Shown: positions 1 to 8,995 of the stretch, piece after piece
How positions within the stretch are numbered: the first letter of the stretch is position 1
Layout: each line of letters opens with the position of its first letter
Source of the DNA: Gammaproteobacteria bacterium
GTDB lineage: Bacteria; Pseudomonadota; Gammaproteobacteria; Acidiferrobacterales; Sulfurifustaceae
DNA length: 35,455 nt
Assembly: GCA_016194665.1 (NCBI GenBank)
Contig: JACQBD010000105.1
Span: 1-35,455 of the forward strand
Direction: 5' to 3'
Notes under the pieces: model-generated
The model's database searches: none
Told to the model about the DNA's origin: nothing
What the model saw: only the letters and a program-made list of their open reading frames with translations
Translations under genes and position numbers: made by a program

Positions 1-695
1 AAGCCCGCGGCCCAACGATCGTAAAAAGTATCGGCAATGGTTTGCAGACCTTGGATGCGCGCGTCGAGATCGATGAGCATGGTTTGCGGATTCTGCACCG
101 TGGCGCACACCGGCGCAATCTCATGCGCGCCCACGCGCGCCCATTCGTGCACCATTGCCGCCGTCATTTCGATGTGGCACTGAAACGCCAGTGTCTTACC
201 GATGACAAAAGCTTGATTGGCGCAATCGTCTGACGCCAAGATGCGCGTGGCGCCGGGCGGGATCGAGAAGGTTTCGCCGTGCCAGTGAAATACGTCGAAG
301 GTCGGCGGAAGTTTATCCAGCCAATGTTGCGCCAGCGGATTGTGCACGCGTGTGATCGGCAACCAGCCGATTTCTTTGACAGGGTTGCGCGTGATGACGC
401 CGCCGAGTGCTTTACTTATTAATTGTCCGCCGAGGCAATGGCCGAGCACCGGCAAATCATGGGCCACGGCTTGTTGAATTAAATTCGTCAGTTTCGGTAT
501 CCACGGCAGGGGATCGTTCACGCTCATCGGCCCGCCCATGAATACAAGCCCTGAAACACCGTCTATGCTTGAGGGGATGGGATCGTTTTGATCGATACGA
601 ATTAAGCGGTGTCTACGCCGATGGCGATTAAGATAATCCGCTAAATAGCCGGGGCCTTCGTGAGGCGCATGACGAAATATCAGAATTTCCTGCAT
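1..695 (-). CDS. type 1 glutamine amidotransferase (GMP synthase glutaminase-like), C-terminus beyond window
   Basis: Reverse-strand translation from ATG at 695: MQEILIFRHAPHEGPGYLADYL...GLVFMGGPMSVND...VLGHCLGGQLISKALGG...VFHWHGETF; class I GATase GHCLGGQ nucleophile motif. Not in the supplied ORF list because it is open at the window edge. Confidence 0.9.
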   Translation of the reverse strand, partial: MQEILIFRHAPHEGPGYLADYLNRHRRRHRLIRIDQNDPIPSSIDGVSGLVFMGGPMSVNDPLPWIPKLTNLIQQAVAHDLPVLGHCLGGQLISKALGGVITRNPVKEIGWLPITRVHNPLAQHWLDKLPPTFDVFHWHGETFSIPPGATRILASDDCANQAFVIGKTLAFQCHIEMTAAMVHEWARVGAHEIAPVCATVQNPQTMLIDLDARIQGLQTIADTFYDRWAAG

Positions 696-736
696 GCGCG
701 AATTTTATAATCAGCGGTGAATTTAAGAAACAGTCA

Positions 737-1390
737 ATGTCGGCTTTGCTAAAAAAAATCAGCGTTTGCATAATGCTCATGCTGGCGCTATCCGGCGCTT
801 ATGCGGTGGAAACTATTTCTTTGCAGGCCTTGTTCAAGGACAAGGCGATTGTATTGATCGATGGCAAGCGCCGCGTGCTGAAAACCGGCGACGTCAGTCC
901 CGAAGGAGTCAAGCTGTTGAGCACCGACACCCAAGAAGAAATAGCCGAAGTGGAGTTAGACGCGAAACGCAAAGTATTGAAGCTTGGCGTGGTGATATCG
1001 AGCTTCACCGCGCGCGGCAAGGGCAGCGCCACGCTCTACGCCGAAAGCCGCGGCCACTATTTAGTTGATGGTTTGATCAACGGCGTGCCGGTAAATTTTG
1101 TCGTCGACACCGGCGCCACGCTCGTGGCCATGAATAGTCACGTGGCGGATCGCATCGGTTTGGATTATCGCCGCAACGGCCGGCCTTCGGTGGCCGGCAC
1201 GCCGGCGGGTTATGTGCGTACCTATAATTTAAAACTTAGCAGTGTGCAGGTCGGCGGCATCACGCTGTACAACATCGATGGCAGCGTCATTGAAGGCAGT
1301 CATCCTTCCGAAGTATTACTCGGCATGTCTTTCTTGGGACAGCTCGACATGAAGCGCGACAACGATAAAATGGAGTTGAGCGAGCGCTGA
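737..1390 (+). CDS. retropepsin-like aspartic protease family protein (secreted/anchored)
   Basis: N-terminal signal-like segment; FVVDTGATLVAMNSHVADRIGLDY and VLLGMSFLGQLDM match single-domain clan AA aspartic protease patterns. Confidence 0.85.
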   Translation: MSALLKKISVCIMLMLALSGAYAVETISLQALFKDKAIVLIDGKRRVLKTGDVSPEGVKLLSTDTQEEIAEVELDAKRKVLKLGVVISSFTARGKGSATLYAESRGHYLVDGLINGVPVNFVVDTGATLVAMNSHVADRIGLDYRRNGRPSVAGTPAGYVRTYNLKLSSVQVGGITLYNIDGSVIEGSHPSEVLLGMSFLGQLDMKRDNDKMELSER

Positions 1391-1393
1391 TTC

Positions 1394-2110
1394 TCAGAAA
1401 CGAAATCCAAGTTTAGCGTTATACGAAGTCGCCTCGCCGGTTTTATCGGTTTCCAGCGCCACATTCACCAGGCCCAAATTGAGATTGGCGCCGACAAAAT
1501 ATTTTCCCTGAGAAAATTCTTCTTTCTTTAAGTTCGCCACGCCCACCGGTTCGGACACCGTCCAAACGCGCCCAACGCCGGCGTAAGGTGTGACCATGAG
1601 AAAACCTTTGGAAATCGAAAGCTCCATGCTGGTGGTGTGAAAGTCGAGTTGATCGACGCCGTTTAATTTCGAATAGGCGCCGCGCACACCAATCGCCGGC
1701 ATGGCGGTGCTGCCTTTGAGCAAGGCATAGCGCAATTCACCGCCCCACAATTTAATGTTACTGTTGGGCACCGATGTATAAAAAGCACCGACATCGAATC
1801 CCGCCGGTAAACCTTTGTGCAAATGCAATTTGGGCACGTACACCGTGCTGGGCGCGCTGCCAGAACTGGCGCGATCCCATGCCGCGGGGTTTTGAAGTTT
1901 GGTGGCCGTGACTTCCGCGCCGATATCGAAACCGATAACGCCAAGCGGTTCCGCCGGGATCACCGCTTTATAACTTAAGGCTGAGCCCAAATCTTCCGAT
2001 AGATTACGAAATTCGGTTTGCGCCAGCTGATTAATCTGATCGATATTTTCGGCGGCGTGGGTGGCAGGGACGGTGAACACAACAGCTAACAGAGCAAATG
2101 TGCGTTTCAT
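1394..2110 (-). CDS. putative outer-membrane beta-barrel protein
   Basis: Signal peptide (MKRTFALLAVVFTVPATHAAE), alternating strand-like pattern, C-terminal aromatic residue (KLGFRF). Confidence 0.6.
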   Translation of the reverse strand: MKRTFALLAVVFTVPATHAAENIDQINQLAQTEFRNLSEDLGSALSYKAVIPAEPLGVIGFDIGAEVTATKLQNPAAWDRASSGSAPSTVYVPKLHLHKGLPAGFDVGAFYTSVPNSNIKLWGGELRYALLKGSTAMPAIGVRGAYSKLNGVDQLDFHTTSMELSISKGFLMVTPYAGVGRVWTVSEPVGVANLKKEEFSQGKYFVGANLNLGLVNVALETDKTGEATSYNAKLGFRF

Positions 2111-2150
2111 GGTTCTCCTTTATTCAATGTCGTATTCCTTAAAACTAGGC

Positions 2151-2285
2151 AAGCTCTGAAAAAGTTATTCTCCTTCTCCCCACGGGAGAAGGAAGGGATG
2201 AGGGCGATCTTAAAATTCAAACGCTGGCGAATGTATTATCCCCCTCACCCTAACCCTCTCCCGAAGGAAGAGGGGACTTAATCAG
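2151..2285. repeat. degenerate MITE-like/palindromic intergenic repeat (copy 1)
   Basis: Shares CTCCTTCTCCC..CGGGAGAAGG..GGGATGAGGG and CCCCTCACCCTAACCCTCTCCCG blocks with copy 2 at 4984-5111; imperfect ends CTGAAAAAGT (2156-2165) / ACTTAATCAG (2276-2285). Confidence 0.7.
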
Positions 2286-2367
2286 TCCCCTAGCGGCCCA
2301 TTGTAAGGATAAACGCCTGGGGAAGTCTTACCGCTTATCCATTCGGACACAGCGCAAAACGCTAAGT

Positions 2368-3786
2368 TCAGGTTTCATTCTCTAAGCGCGGAAATATCTT
2401 GCCGGGGTTTAGGATTCCTTTGGGATCGAACTGACGTTTGATCGCGCGCATGAGCTCGAGCGTCGCCGGATCGATGGCGCGGTTGATGTAATCGCGCTTG
2501 GCGAGGCCGATACCGTGTTCGCCCGACAGCGTGCCGCCCAGTTGCAACACCAAGTCGAATACGCGCGATAGACAGGGCAGAGCATTGCGTTCCTGCTCCG
2601 CGTCTTGTGTATCGTAAAGCAAATTGACGTGAATATTGCCGTTGCCGGCATGGCCGAAATTGACGATGGGAATTTTGTACTCGCGCGCCAGTTGTTCAAG
2701 GCCGTCGATCAAATCCGGAATACGCGAGACCGGCACAACCACGTCTTCGTTAAGTTTATTCTGCGCGACGGTGCGCAGCGCAGGCGACAAGGCTTTGCGC
2801 GTGGCCCATAAGGCGGCGGTTTCTTCTTTGGTTTGGGCGGCGAGGATATGCAGCAAGCCGTCGTTCTGCGCCGCGCTTGAAATGGCGGCGACCGCGGAAT
2901 CCATCGCCGCCTGCGGCCCATCCACTTCGATGATCAACAGCGCACCCGCTCCCTGCGGCAACGCGCTCTGCGAGTATCGGCGAATCATTTCAATCGCCGC
3001 GGCATCCATGAATTCCAGCGCACACGGCGTGATCGCCTGCGCCATGATGCGCGATACGGCTTGCGCCGCGGCGCGCACGTTGCGGTAAACTGCTTGCAAA
3101 GTGCGGCGCGCTTGCGGTAACGGCGTGAGCTTAAGCGTGGCTTCAGTAATAATCGCCAGCGTGCCTTCGGAGCCGATGAGCAAGCGCGTTAAGTCGTAGC
3201 CGACCACGCCTTTGGTGGTGTAGGTGCCGGTATGAATTTCCTGTCCGTGGCCGGTGACCGCTTTTAAACCCAAAACATTTTCGCGCGGCGTGCCGTATTT
3301 CAACGCGCGCGGCCCGGCGGCATTTACCGCGATGTTGCCGCCGACGGTGCAGTAGGCGCTGCTCGTCGGATCCGGCGGCCAAAAAAACCCATGCTCGGCG
3401 GCTTTATCTTGCAGCGCTTGATTGATGACGCCGGCTTCGACGCGCAGCACGCGGTTCGCGCCATCGACGTCGAGCAATCGATCCATGCGCTCAAGTGAAA
3501 GCACCAATCCCGCTTGCACTGGCACGGCGCTACCGGTGGTTGCAGTGCCACGGCCGCGCGCCACAATCGGAATGTGGTATTCATTGCACAAGCGCACCGC
3601 GATTAACACCTGCGCATGCGCGCTGGCGAAAGCCACGACATCCGGCGCTACATGTTTGCGCGAATTATCTTGGCCATAGCTCCAGCAGTCGGCGGGATCG
3701 GTTAACACATTCTCCGCGCCGAAGGCGGCTTGCAGCCGCGCCACAAACGCGGTGGGAATCTTAGGCATAACGGAAGCCCTACTCAC
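2368..3786 (-). CDS. FAD-binding oxidoreductase, GlcD/D-lactate dehydrogenase type
   Basis: PIVARGRGTATTGSAVPVQAGLVLSLERM, GGNIAVNAAGPRALKYGTPRENVLGLKAV, GSEGTLAIITEATLKL, GTLSGEHGIGLAKR motifs of the FAD-linked oxidase family. Confidence 0.92.
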   Translation of the reverse strand: MSRASVMPKIPTAFVARLQAAFGAENVLTDPADCWSYGQDNSRKHVAPDVVAFASAHAQVLIAVRLCNEYHIPIVARGRGTATTGSAVPVQAGLVLSLERMDRLLDVDGANRVLRVEAGVINQALQDKAAEHGFFWPPDPTSSAYCTVGGNIAVNAAGPRALKYGTPRENVLGLKAVTGHGQEIHTGTYTTKGVVGYDLTRLLIGSEGTLAIITEATLKLTPLPQARRTLQAVYRNVRAAAQAVSRIMAQAITPCALEFMDAAAIEMIRRYSQSALPQGAGALLIIEVDGPQAAMDSAVAAISSAAQNDGLLHILAAQTKEETAALWATRKALSPALRTVAQNKLNEDVVVPVSRIPDLIDGLEQLAREYKIPIVNFGHAGNGNIHVNLLYDTQDAEQERNALPCLSRVFDLVLQLGGTLSGEHGIGLAKRDYINRAIDPATLELMRAIKRQFDPKGILNPGKIFPRLENET

Positions 3787-3787
3787 T

Positions 3788-4285
3788 TCACTCGTTCATC
3801 CTGTCGTGTGACAAGCGGATGCGTTGAATCAAATCCGTGGTCGAGCGCTTAAAACGAAACGCGATCGAGTGTACTTGGCCGCCGTAACTTTTTACCACGT
3901 CGGCGCCGACGATTTTGTCCGGCAGCCAATCGCCGCCTTTGACGAGATGATCCGGGCGCACGATTTTAATCAATTCCAATGGTGTGTCTTCGTCAAACGC
4001 AATCACCAGCGAGACGCAGGCGAGCGCGGCCAAGATGGCGAGACGATCGTCAATCGAATTAACCGGACGACCCGGGCCTTTCGCCAGCCGCCGCACCGAA
4101 GCGTCGCTGTTCACGCCGACGATCAGTGAGCGACCGAGCGCCGCCGCTTCTTCGAGGTAGCTGACATGCCCGCGATGCAAAATGTCGAAACAACCGTTGG
4201 TGAAAACCAGCGGCCGAGGAAGCACTGCGAGGCGCGCGGGGAGTTGAGCCTTGTCGGTGACGATCTTGGATTCGCTGCCGATCAA
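3788..4285 (-). CDS. rfaE2: D-glycero-beta-D-manno-heptose 1-phosphate adenylyltransferase (stand-alone)
   Basis: [24 protein letters not shown]...VGVNSD...GPGRPVN...DRLAILAAL...KGGDW: nucleotidyltransferase RfaE2 signature. Confidence 0.93.
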   Translation of the reverse strand: MIGSESKIVTDKAQLPARLAVLPRPLVFTNGCFDILHRGHVSYLEEAAALGRSLIVGVNSDASVRRLAKGPGRPVNSIDDRLAILAALACVSLVIAFDEDTPLELIKIVRPDHLVKGGDWLPDKIVGADVVKSYGGQVHSIAFRFKRSTTDLIQRIRLSHDRMNE

Positions 4286-4860
4286 TCCACGTACTCGAAT
4301 AATCTGACGACGCGCTCCACGCCGTCGGCGCTGCGCGCGGCTTCGGTGGCGAGATCAGCCTCTTTTCTGTCGACCACGCCCAGTAAATACACCACCGAAT
4401 CTTCCGTGACCACTTTAATATGACCCGAAACCAAGTCTTTGGTCGCCAATATTTTGGTTTTGATATTGCCGGTGATCCAGCTGTCGCGCGTACGGTTGGC
4501 GAATGCCGTCGGTTCGGTGATGCGGATCTCGTTAACCACGCGGCGGATGCCGTCAACGCTTCTGATTTGCTCGAGCACTTCATCGCGCAATTCCGCGGTG
4601 CTGGCTTCGCCGGTCAGCAGCACGCTGCCATTCATGCTGTTAATGTTGATATGCACGTCGTCGCCGAGCTTGGGATCGTCGTTGAGTGTGCGGCGCGATT
4701 TAATCTCGATCGATTTATCGTCCAACTGTGCGCCGACGGTGCGCCGATCGTTGGCGGCGACTGCCGCGGTCGCACCGCCCGCGAGAATCACCGGGGCGCA
4801 GGCTTGCACCAGCGCCACGCCGTAAAGAATGATTGTGAGCATTAATAACCGTCGAATCAT
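4282..4860 (-). CDS. dolP: BON-domain outer-membrane lipoprotein (DolP/YraP-like)
   Basis: Lipoprotein signal ([15 protein letters not shown]), two BON repeats ([18 protein letters not shown]...; [16 protein letters not shown]...); overlaps rfaE2 by 4 bp; lies near diaA/yraN/lpoA. Confidence 0.88.
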   Translation of the reverse strand: MIRRLLMLTIILYGVALVQACAPVILAGGATAAVAANDRRTVGAQLDDKSIEIKSRRTLNDDPKLGDDVHININSMNGSVLLTGEASTAELRDEVLEQIRSVDGIRRVVNEIRITEPTAFANRTRDSWITGNIKTKILATKDLVSGHIKVVTEDSVVYLLGVVDRKEADLATEAARSADGVERVVRLFEYVD

Positions 4861-4896
4861 TTTATTAGACGCCTTTAAATAAATATAAAAAACTTT

Positions 4897-4972
4897 TTCT
4901 CACCGCAAAGACGCAAAGAGCGCAAAGAAAAACAGAATTTTTTCATAAAGCTTTGCGTCTATGCGGTGAAAA
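4897..4972. repeat. palindromic intergenic repeat, about 22-bp arms
   Basis: TTCTCACCGCAAAGACGCAAAG (4897-4918) versus reverse complement of CTTTGCGTCTATGCGGTGAAAA (4951-4972): 20 of 22 positions match. Confidence 0.85.
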
Positions 4973-4983
4973 TTAAATTAAGG

Positions 4984-5111
4984 GAACCTCTAAAAATTAA
5001 AACTCCTTCTCCCTCCGGGAGAAGGTGGGGATGAGGGGGATAATAACTCATGTGCTTGCTTCCCCTCACCCTAGCCCTCTCCCGTAGGGAGAGGGGGATT
5101 TTTAGAGGTTC
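4984..5111. mobile_element. MITE-like non-coding element with 14-bp perfect terminal inverted repeats (copy 2)
   Basis: GAACCTCTAAAAAT (4984-4997) and ATTTTTAGAGGTTC (5098-5111) are exact reverse complements; internal CTTCTCCCTCCGGGAGAAG hairpin and CCCTCACCCTAGCCCTCTCCCG block shared with copy 1; no coding capacity. Confidence 0.75.
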
Positions 5112-5121
5112 TTTAATAGTT

Positions 5122-5763
<642 letters not shown>

Positions 5764-6138
5764 TTAGAAAACGTTGCGCAGCCAGCGAAAATCGCCGCTG
5801 GCTGCGTCGCCGGTAATCGCTACGATATCAAATCGGCAGGCTTTCTTGGAGGCTTTTGGCGTATTTTGCAAATAATGTTCGGCGGTGGCGCGCAGCCGCG
5901 CCTGTTTACGCGCGTCCACGGTTTCCGCCGGAGTGCCGAAATTAGCGTTGGAACGGAAGCGAACCTCGACAAACACCAGCGCATCCTGTTCTTGCATGAT
6001 CAAATCGATCTCGCCGTGCTGGCTACGATAGTTGCGCGCCAGCAATAATAGCCCTTGTTTTTGCAGGTGCGCGCACGCGCGTGCTTCGGCGTTATGACCG
6101 CGGCGCAGGTTTAGCGGGAACGGCAGCGTCGTTTTCAA
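5764..6138 (-). CDS. UPF0102 family YraN-like endonuclease-fold protein
   Basis: GHNAEARACAHLQKQGLLLLARNYRSQHGEIDLIMQEQDALVFVEVRFRSNANFGTPAETVDARKQARL: UPF0102 signature. Confidence 0.92.
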   Translation of the reverse strand: MKTTLPFPLNLRRGHNAEARACAHLQKQGLLLLARNYRSQHGEIDLIMQEQDALVFVEVRFRSNANFGTPAETVDARKQARLRATAEHYLQNTPKASKKACRFDIVAITGDAASGDFRWLRNVF

Positions 6139-8029
6139 TTTCGAATTGTCCTTTGCGCTTAAGCGAGGTATCGATCAATCGCGGCAGGCCACGGCTGAAG
6201 CGCGCCCATGTCAGCTGTCGTTGCAGCCGGCCGTGACTGTCGAGCGACAACATGCTGGTGACGCCGTTGAAGCGCGCGGTGTTGTCGGTGCTTAAACGGT
6301 TTAGTTGCGGCAACACCGCGTAGCTGTCGACGCCTAAGGCGTAAAGCCGGTCGAGGTCGGTGTGCGCGTAGGCCCAGTCGCGTTGCAGCTTTTGACGCAG
6401 CTCTTCCATTTTGCCGTTGTTCACCAGCATCCACGGCATGTCGCCGAACACCACGCCGTCAAGGTCGAGGTCTTGCACCGCGTTGGCGCTGCCGGTGTAA
6501 ATATGCGACGTGGAATATACCGGCACGCGCGCGGCGTGATAGAAGCTGAGTTGCGGTTTAATCTGGCGTCCGTGTTGCGCGTCCGCCGCCAGAAAAATGA
6601 AATCGATGTCTTGGCGCGCGCGCGACTCGAATTGTAATTTTTGGCCGGTGCGTTTTTCAATCAACTCCTTACGCGCCTCGCTTTGTGTAATATTGAGCAG
6701 GCGTTTGATCGGATCGGAATAATCGCTGTCGGCTTCGTTATAAAACTGGCTCGCAACCACGACGCCGCCCAAGCGCTGCCAATGCGTGGTCCAGGCCGTC
6801 ATCATGCGTTCGCCCCAAGGCGTCTGCGGATAAAGCACGGCTGCTTGACGATGACCGTCGAGATAGGCGCGCTCCGCCACTTGTTGCGCTTCTTGTTCCG
6901 GCGCCAGCCCGAACTGAAATAAATATTTCGACACCGTGTCCGGGTCTTCATCGGTTTGATTCAACATCAGCGTCGGAACTTTGATATTCCCTTTCTTAAG
7001 AATGGCCAACGCCGCATCGCGTCCCAGCGGTCCGACGACAAACTGTGCGCCGTCGTTGACGGCTTGATCGTAGAACTCCGGGGCTTTCGCGGGATCGCCG
7101 CCGATATCGTAGACGCTGATCTTGGGCTTATCGGTTTCGGCGCTGGCGGCATCCATCGCCATGAATCCATCGCGCACCGCTTGCGCGGCCACGGAATATC
7201 CAGACGTAAGCGGTAATAATAGGGCGACGCGCTCAATGCGCGCGGAAATCCCCGGCATGGGGCTGATCAGTGTGCTTAATATGGTGGTAGTCGCCGGATG
7301 CGTCGGATGCGTTTTTTTCCATTGCTCCAATGCCGCGCCCAGGCGCATGGATTGGCCGGCGTTTTCCACCGCAATCAATGCCAGCTCGATCCAACCGGAT
7401 AAAATCGGATCGCGGGCATTGTTAAATTCGGTCGCCAAGCGCGCGCGCGGCAGGGAAACTAATATTTTCCACAGGCGCTGTTGATTTTCGCTGACGGCAT
7501 CCTTGCCGGCGATGTATTGTTCGCGACTGATTAAATTGCGCACCGCGCCGATCGGATTGTCGAGCGCGAGTTCGACTTGCGCGCGCACGCTGTTTATTTC
7601 CGCGAGCGTTGCCGGGTTTAAATTGCGTTGTTCGCTGGCCTCGTCCAATTGGCGAATGGCTTTTTCTTGGCCGCCTTCCAGGATCGAGATGCGCGCTTGC
7701 AAAATCCGTTTACGCGCGACAAAGGCGCCATCCAGCCCGGTGACATCGATCTGATCGACTTGCGCACGCGCTTCGCGCACTTGGCCGGCGTTCAGCAAAG
7801 CCGCGGTGGCTTGGAGTTGGAAGTGTTGTTTCTGCGGCGACGACGAAATTTGCGCTAACCGCAAGTATTCGCTGGCGGCCAGCAGATGTTCGCCGTTGCG
7901 TTCGGCCTTTTCCGCGGTATCGGCATTAACCGTCGGCGCCGATGGCGCACCCGGGCGCGTGGTTTCGCAGCCAGCGAGCAGCGCGATACTTATTATTATA
8001 GGAATAGCCAGCCAGCGGATGGGTTTCAT
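6092..8029 (-). CDS. lpoA: penicillin-binding protein activator LpoA (lipoprotein, periplasmic-binding fold)
   Basis: Lipobox ALLAGC; IERVALLLPLTSGYSVAAQAVRDGFMAM, VVGPLGRDAALAIL, LMLNQTDED; upstream of yraN and divergent from rsmI, as in the yraL-yraM-yraN order. Confidence 0.92.
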   Translation of the reverse strand: MKPIRWLAIPIIISIALLAGCETTRPGAPSAPTVNADTAEKAERNGEHLLAASEYLRLAQISSSPQKQHFQLQATAALLNAGQVREARAQVDQIDVTGLDGAFVARKRILQARISILEGGQEKAIRQLDEASEQRNLNPATLAEINSVRAQVELALDNPIGAVRNLISREQYIAGKDAVSENQQRLWKILVSLPRARLATEFNNARDPILSGWIELALIAVENAGQSMRLGAALEQWKKTHPTHPATTTILSTLISPMPGISARIERVALLLPLTSGYSVAAQAVRDGFMAMDAASAETDKPKISVYDIGGDPAKAPEFYDQAVNDGAQFVVGPLGRDAALAILKKGNIKVPTLMLNQTDEDPDTVSKYLFQFGLAPEQEAQQVAERAYLDGHRQAAVLYPQTPWGERMMTAWTTHWQRLGGVVVASQFYNEADSDYSDPIKRLLNITQSEARKELIEKRTGQKLQFESRARQDIDFIFLAADAQHGRQIKPQLSFYHAARVPVYSTSHIYTGSANAVQDLDLDGVVFGDMPWMLVNNGKMEELRQKLQRDWAYAHTDLDRLYALGVDSYAVLPQLNRLSTDNTARFNGVTSMLSLDSHGRLQRQLTWARFSRGLPRLIDTSLKRKGQFEIENDAAVPAKPAPRS

Positions 8030-8046
8030 GGTGTTTCCTGTTTAGA

Positions 8047-8922
8047 ATGCGTGAAAGTATCGAATCGAGGACTTGCGTGTCAAACCCGGGCCAGCTTTAC
8101 GTTGTCGCCACGCCGATCGGCAATCTGGAAGATATGACGCCGCGCGCGCTACGCATTTTATCGCAGGTCGATTTGATCGCCGCCGAAGATACGCGCCATA
8201 GCGGCAGGCTGCTTAAACATTTCGGTGTCGCCAGCAAGACTGAAGCCCTCCATGAACATAACGAACGCAGCCAGGTTCCCAGGCTGATAGAAATTTTGCA
8301 GAGCGGTAAGTCTATCGCATTTATTACCGATGCGGGTACTCCATTGATAAGCGATCCCGGTTTCCATTTGGTGCGCGCCGCCCGACAAGCGGGGCTGAAC
8401 GTGATACCGGTTCCCGGCGCTTGCGCCGCCATCGCCGCGCTGTCCGCCGCCGGTTTACCTTCCGACCGTTTTGTATTTGAAGGGTTCCCGCCGGCAAAGT
8501 CGGCGGCGCGGCGCGCGGTGTTTGAAAAGCTGAACGAAGAAACGCGCACGCTTATTTTTTATGAAAGCCCGCACCGCATTCTCGAAAGCCTGCAGGATAT
8601 GCTCGAAATTTTTGGATCGGAGCGCGAGGCCGTGATCGCGCGCGAGCTCACCAAGCAATTCGAGACCGTGCAAGGCGGCGCGTTGCAGAAACTTTGCGCG
8701 TGGGTCAACGCCGACAAGGATCAACAGTTGGGCGAGTTCGTTATTCTTATTCATGGTGTGCCGCGCAGCGAACGCGAGGCGGTGGACGCCGACGCCGAAC
8801 GCGTTCTAAAAATTTTGCTGCAAGAACTTCCCGTCAGCCAGGCTACGGCGTTGGCCGCTAAAATCACCGGCCTGAAGAAAAATAGGTTGTATGATTATGC
8901 GTTGAGCATCAAGCAAGCTTAA
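8047..8922 (+). CDS. rsmI: 16S rRNA (cytidine(1402)-2'-O)-methyltransferase RsmI (alternative GTG start at 8077)
   Basis: GQLYVVATPIGNLEDMTPRALRILSQVDLIAAEDTRHSGRLLKHF...ITDAGTPLISDPG...PVPGACAAIAALSAAGLPSDRFVFEGFPP. Confidence 0.96.
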   Translation: MRESIESRTCVSNPGQLYVVATPIGNLEDMTPRALRILSQVDLIAAEDTRHSGRLLKHFGVASKTEALHEHNERSQVPRLIEILQSGKSIAFITDAGTPLISDPGFHLVRAARQAGLNVIPVPGACAAIAALSAAGLPSDRFVFEGFPPAKSAARRAVFEKLNEETRTLIFYESPHRILESLQDMLEIFGSEREAVIARELTKQFETVQGGALQKLCAWVNADKDQQLGEFVILIHGVPRSEREAVDADAERVLKILLQELPVSQATALAAKITGLKKNRLYDYALSIKQA

Positions 8923-8995
8923 TCATTTCGTTAACTCAAAAAATTCTTGCCAATTTTATAAATCAAATTTCAGTTCGTCTAACGCAGATCAATTC

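Noticed and set aside
42-233. 63-aa + strand ORF
   Set aside because: Antisense to the clear glutamine amidotransferase reading frame; no RBS or family signature.
2636-3679. Several + strand ORFs (150, 85, 89 aa) antisense to the FAD-oxidase gene
   Set aside because: GC-rich antisense frames of a well-supported CDS; compositions are shadow-like (Ala/Arg/Ser-rich).
4059-4583. 174-aa minus ORF overlapping rfaE2 and dolP in another frame
   Set aside because: Out-of-frame shadow of two recognised genes.
4984-5111. Treating the repeat as a simple rho-independent terminator
   Set aside because: Exact terminal inverted repeats and a related copy elsewhere fit a mobile repeat better, although it may also terminate transcription.
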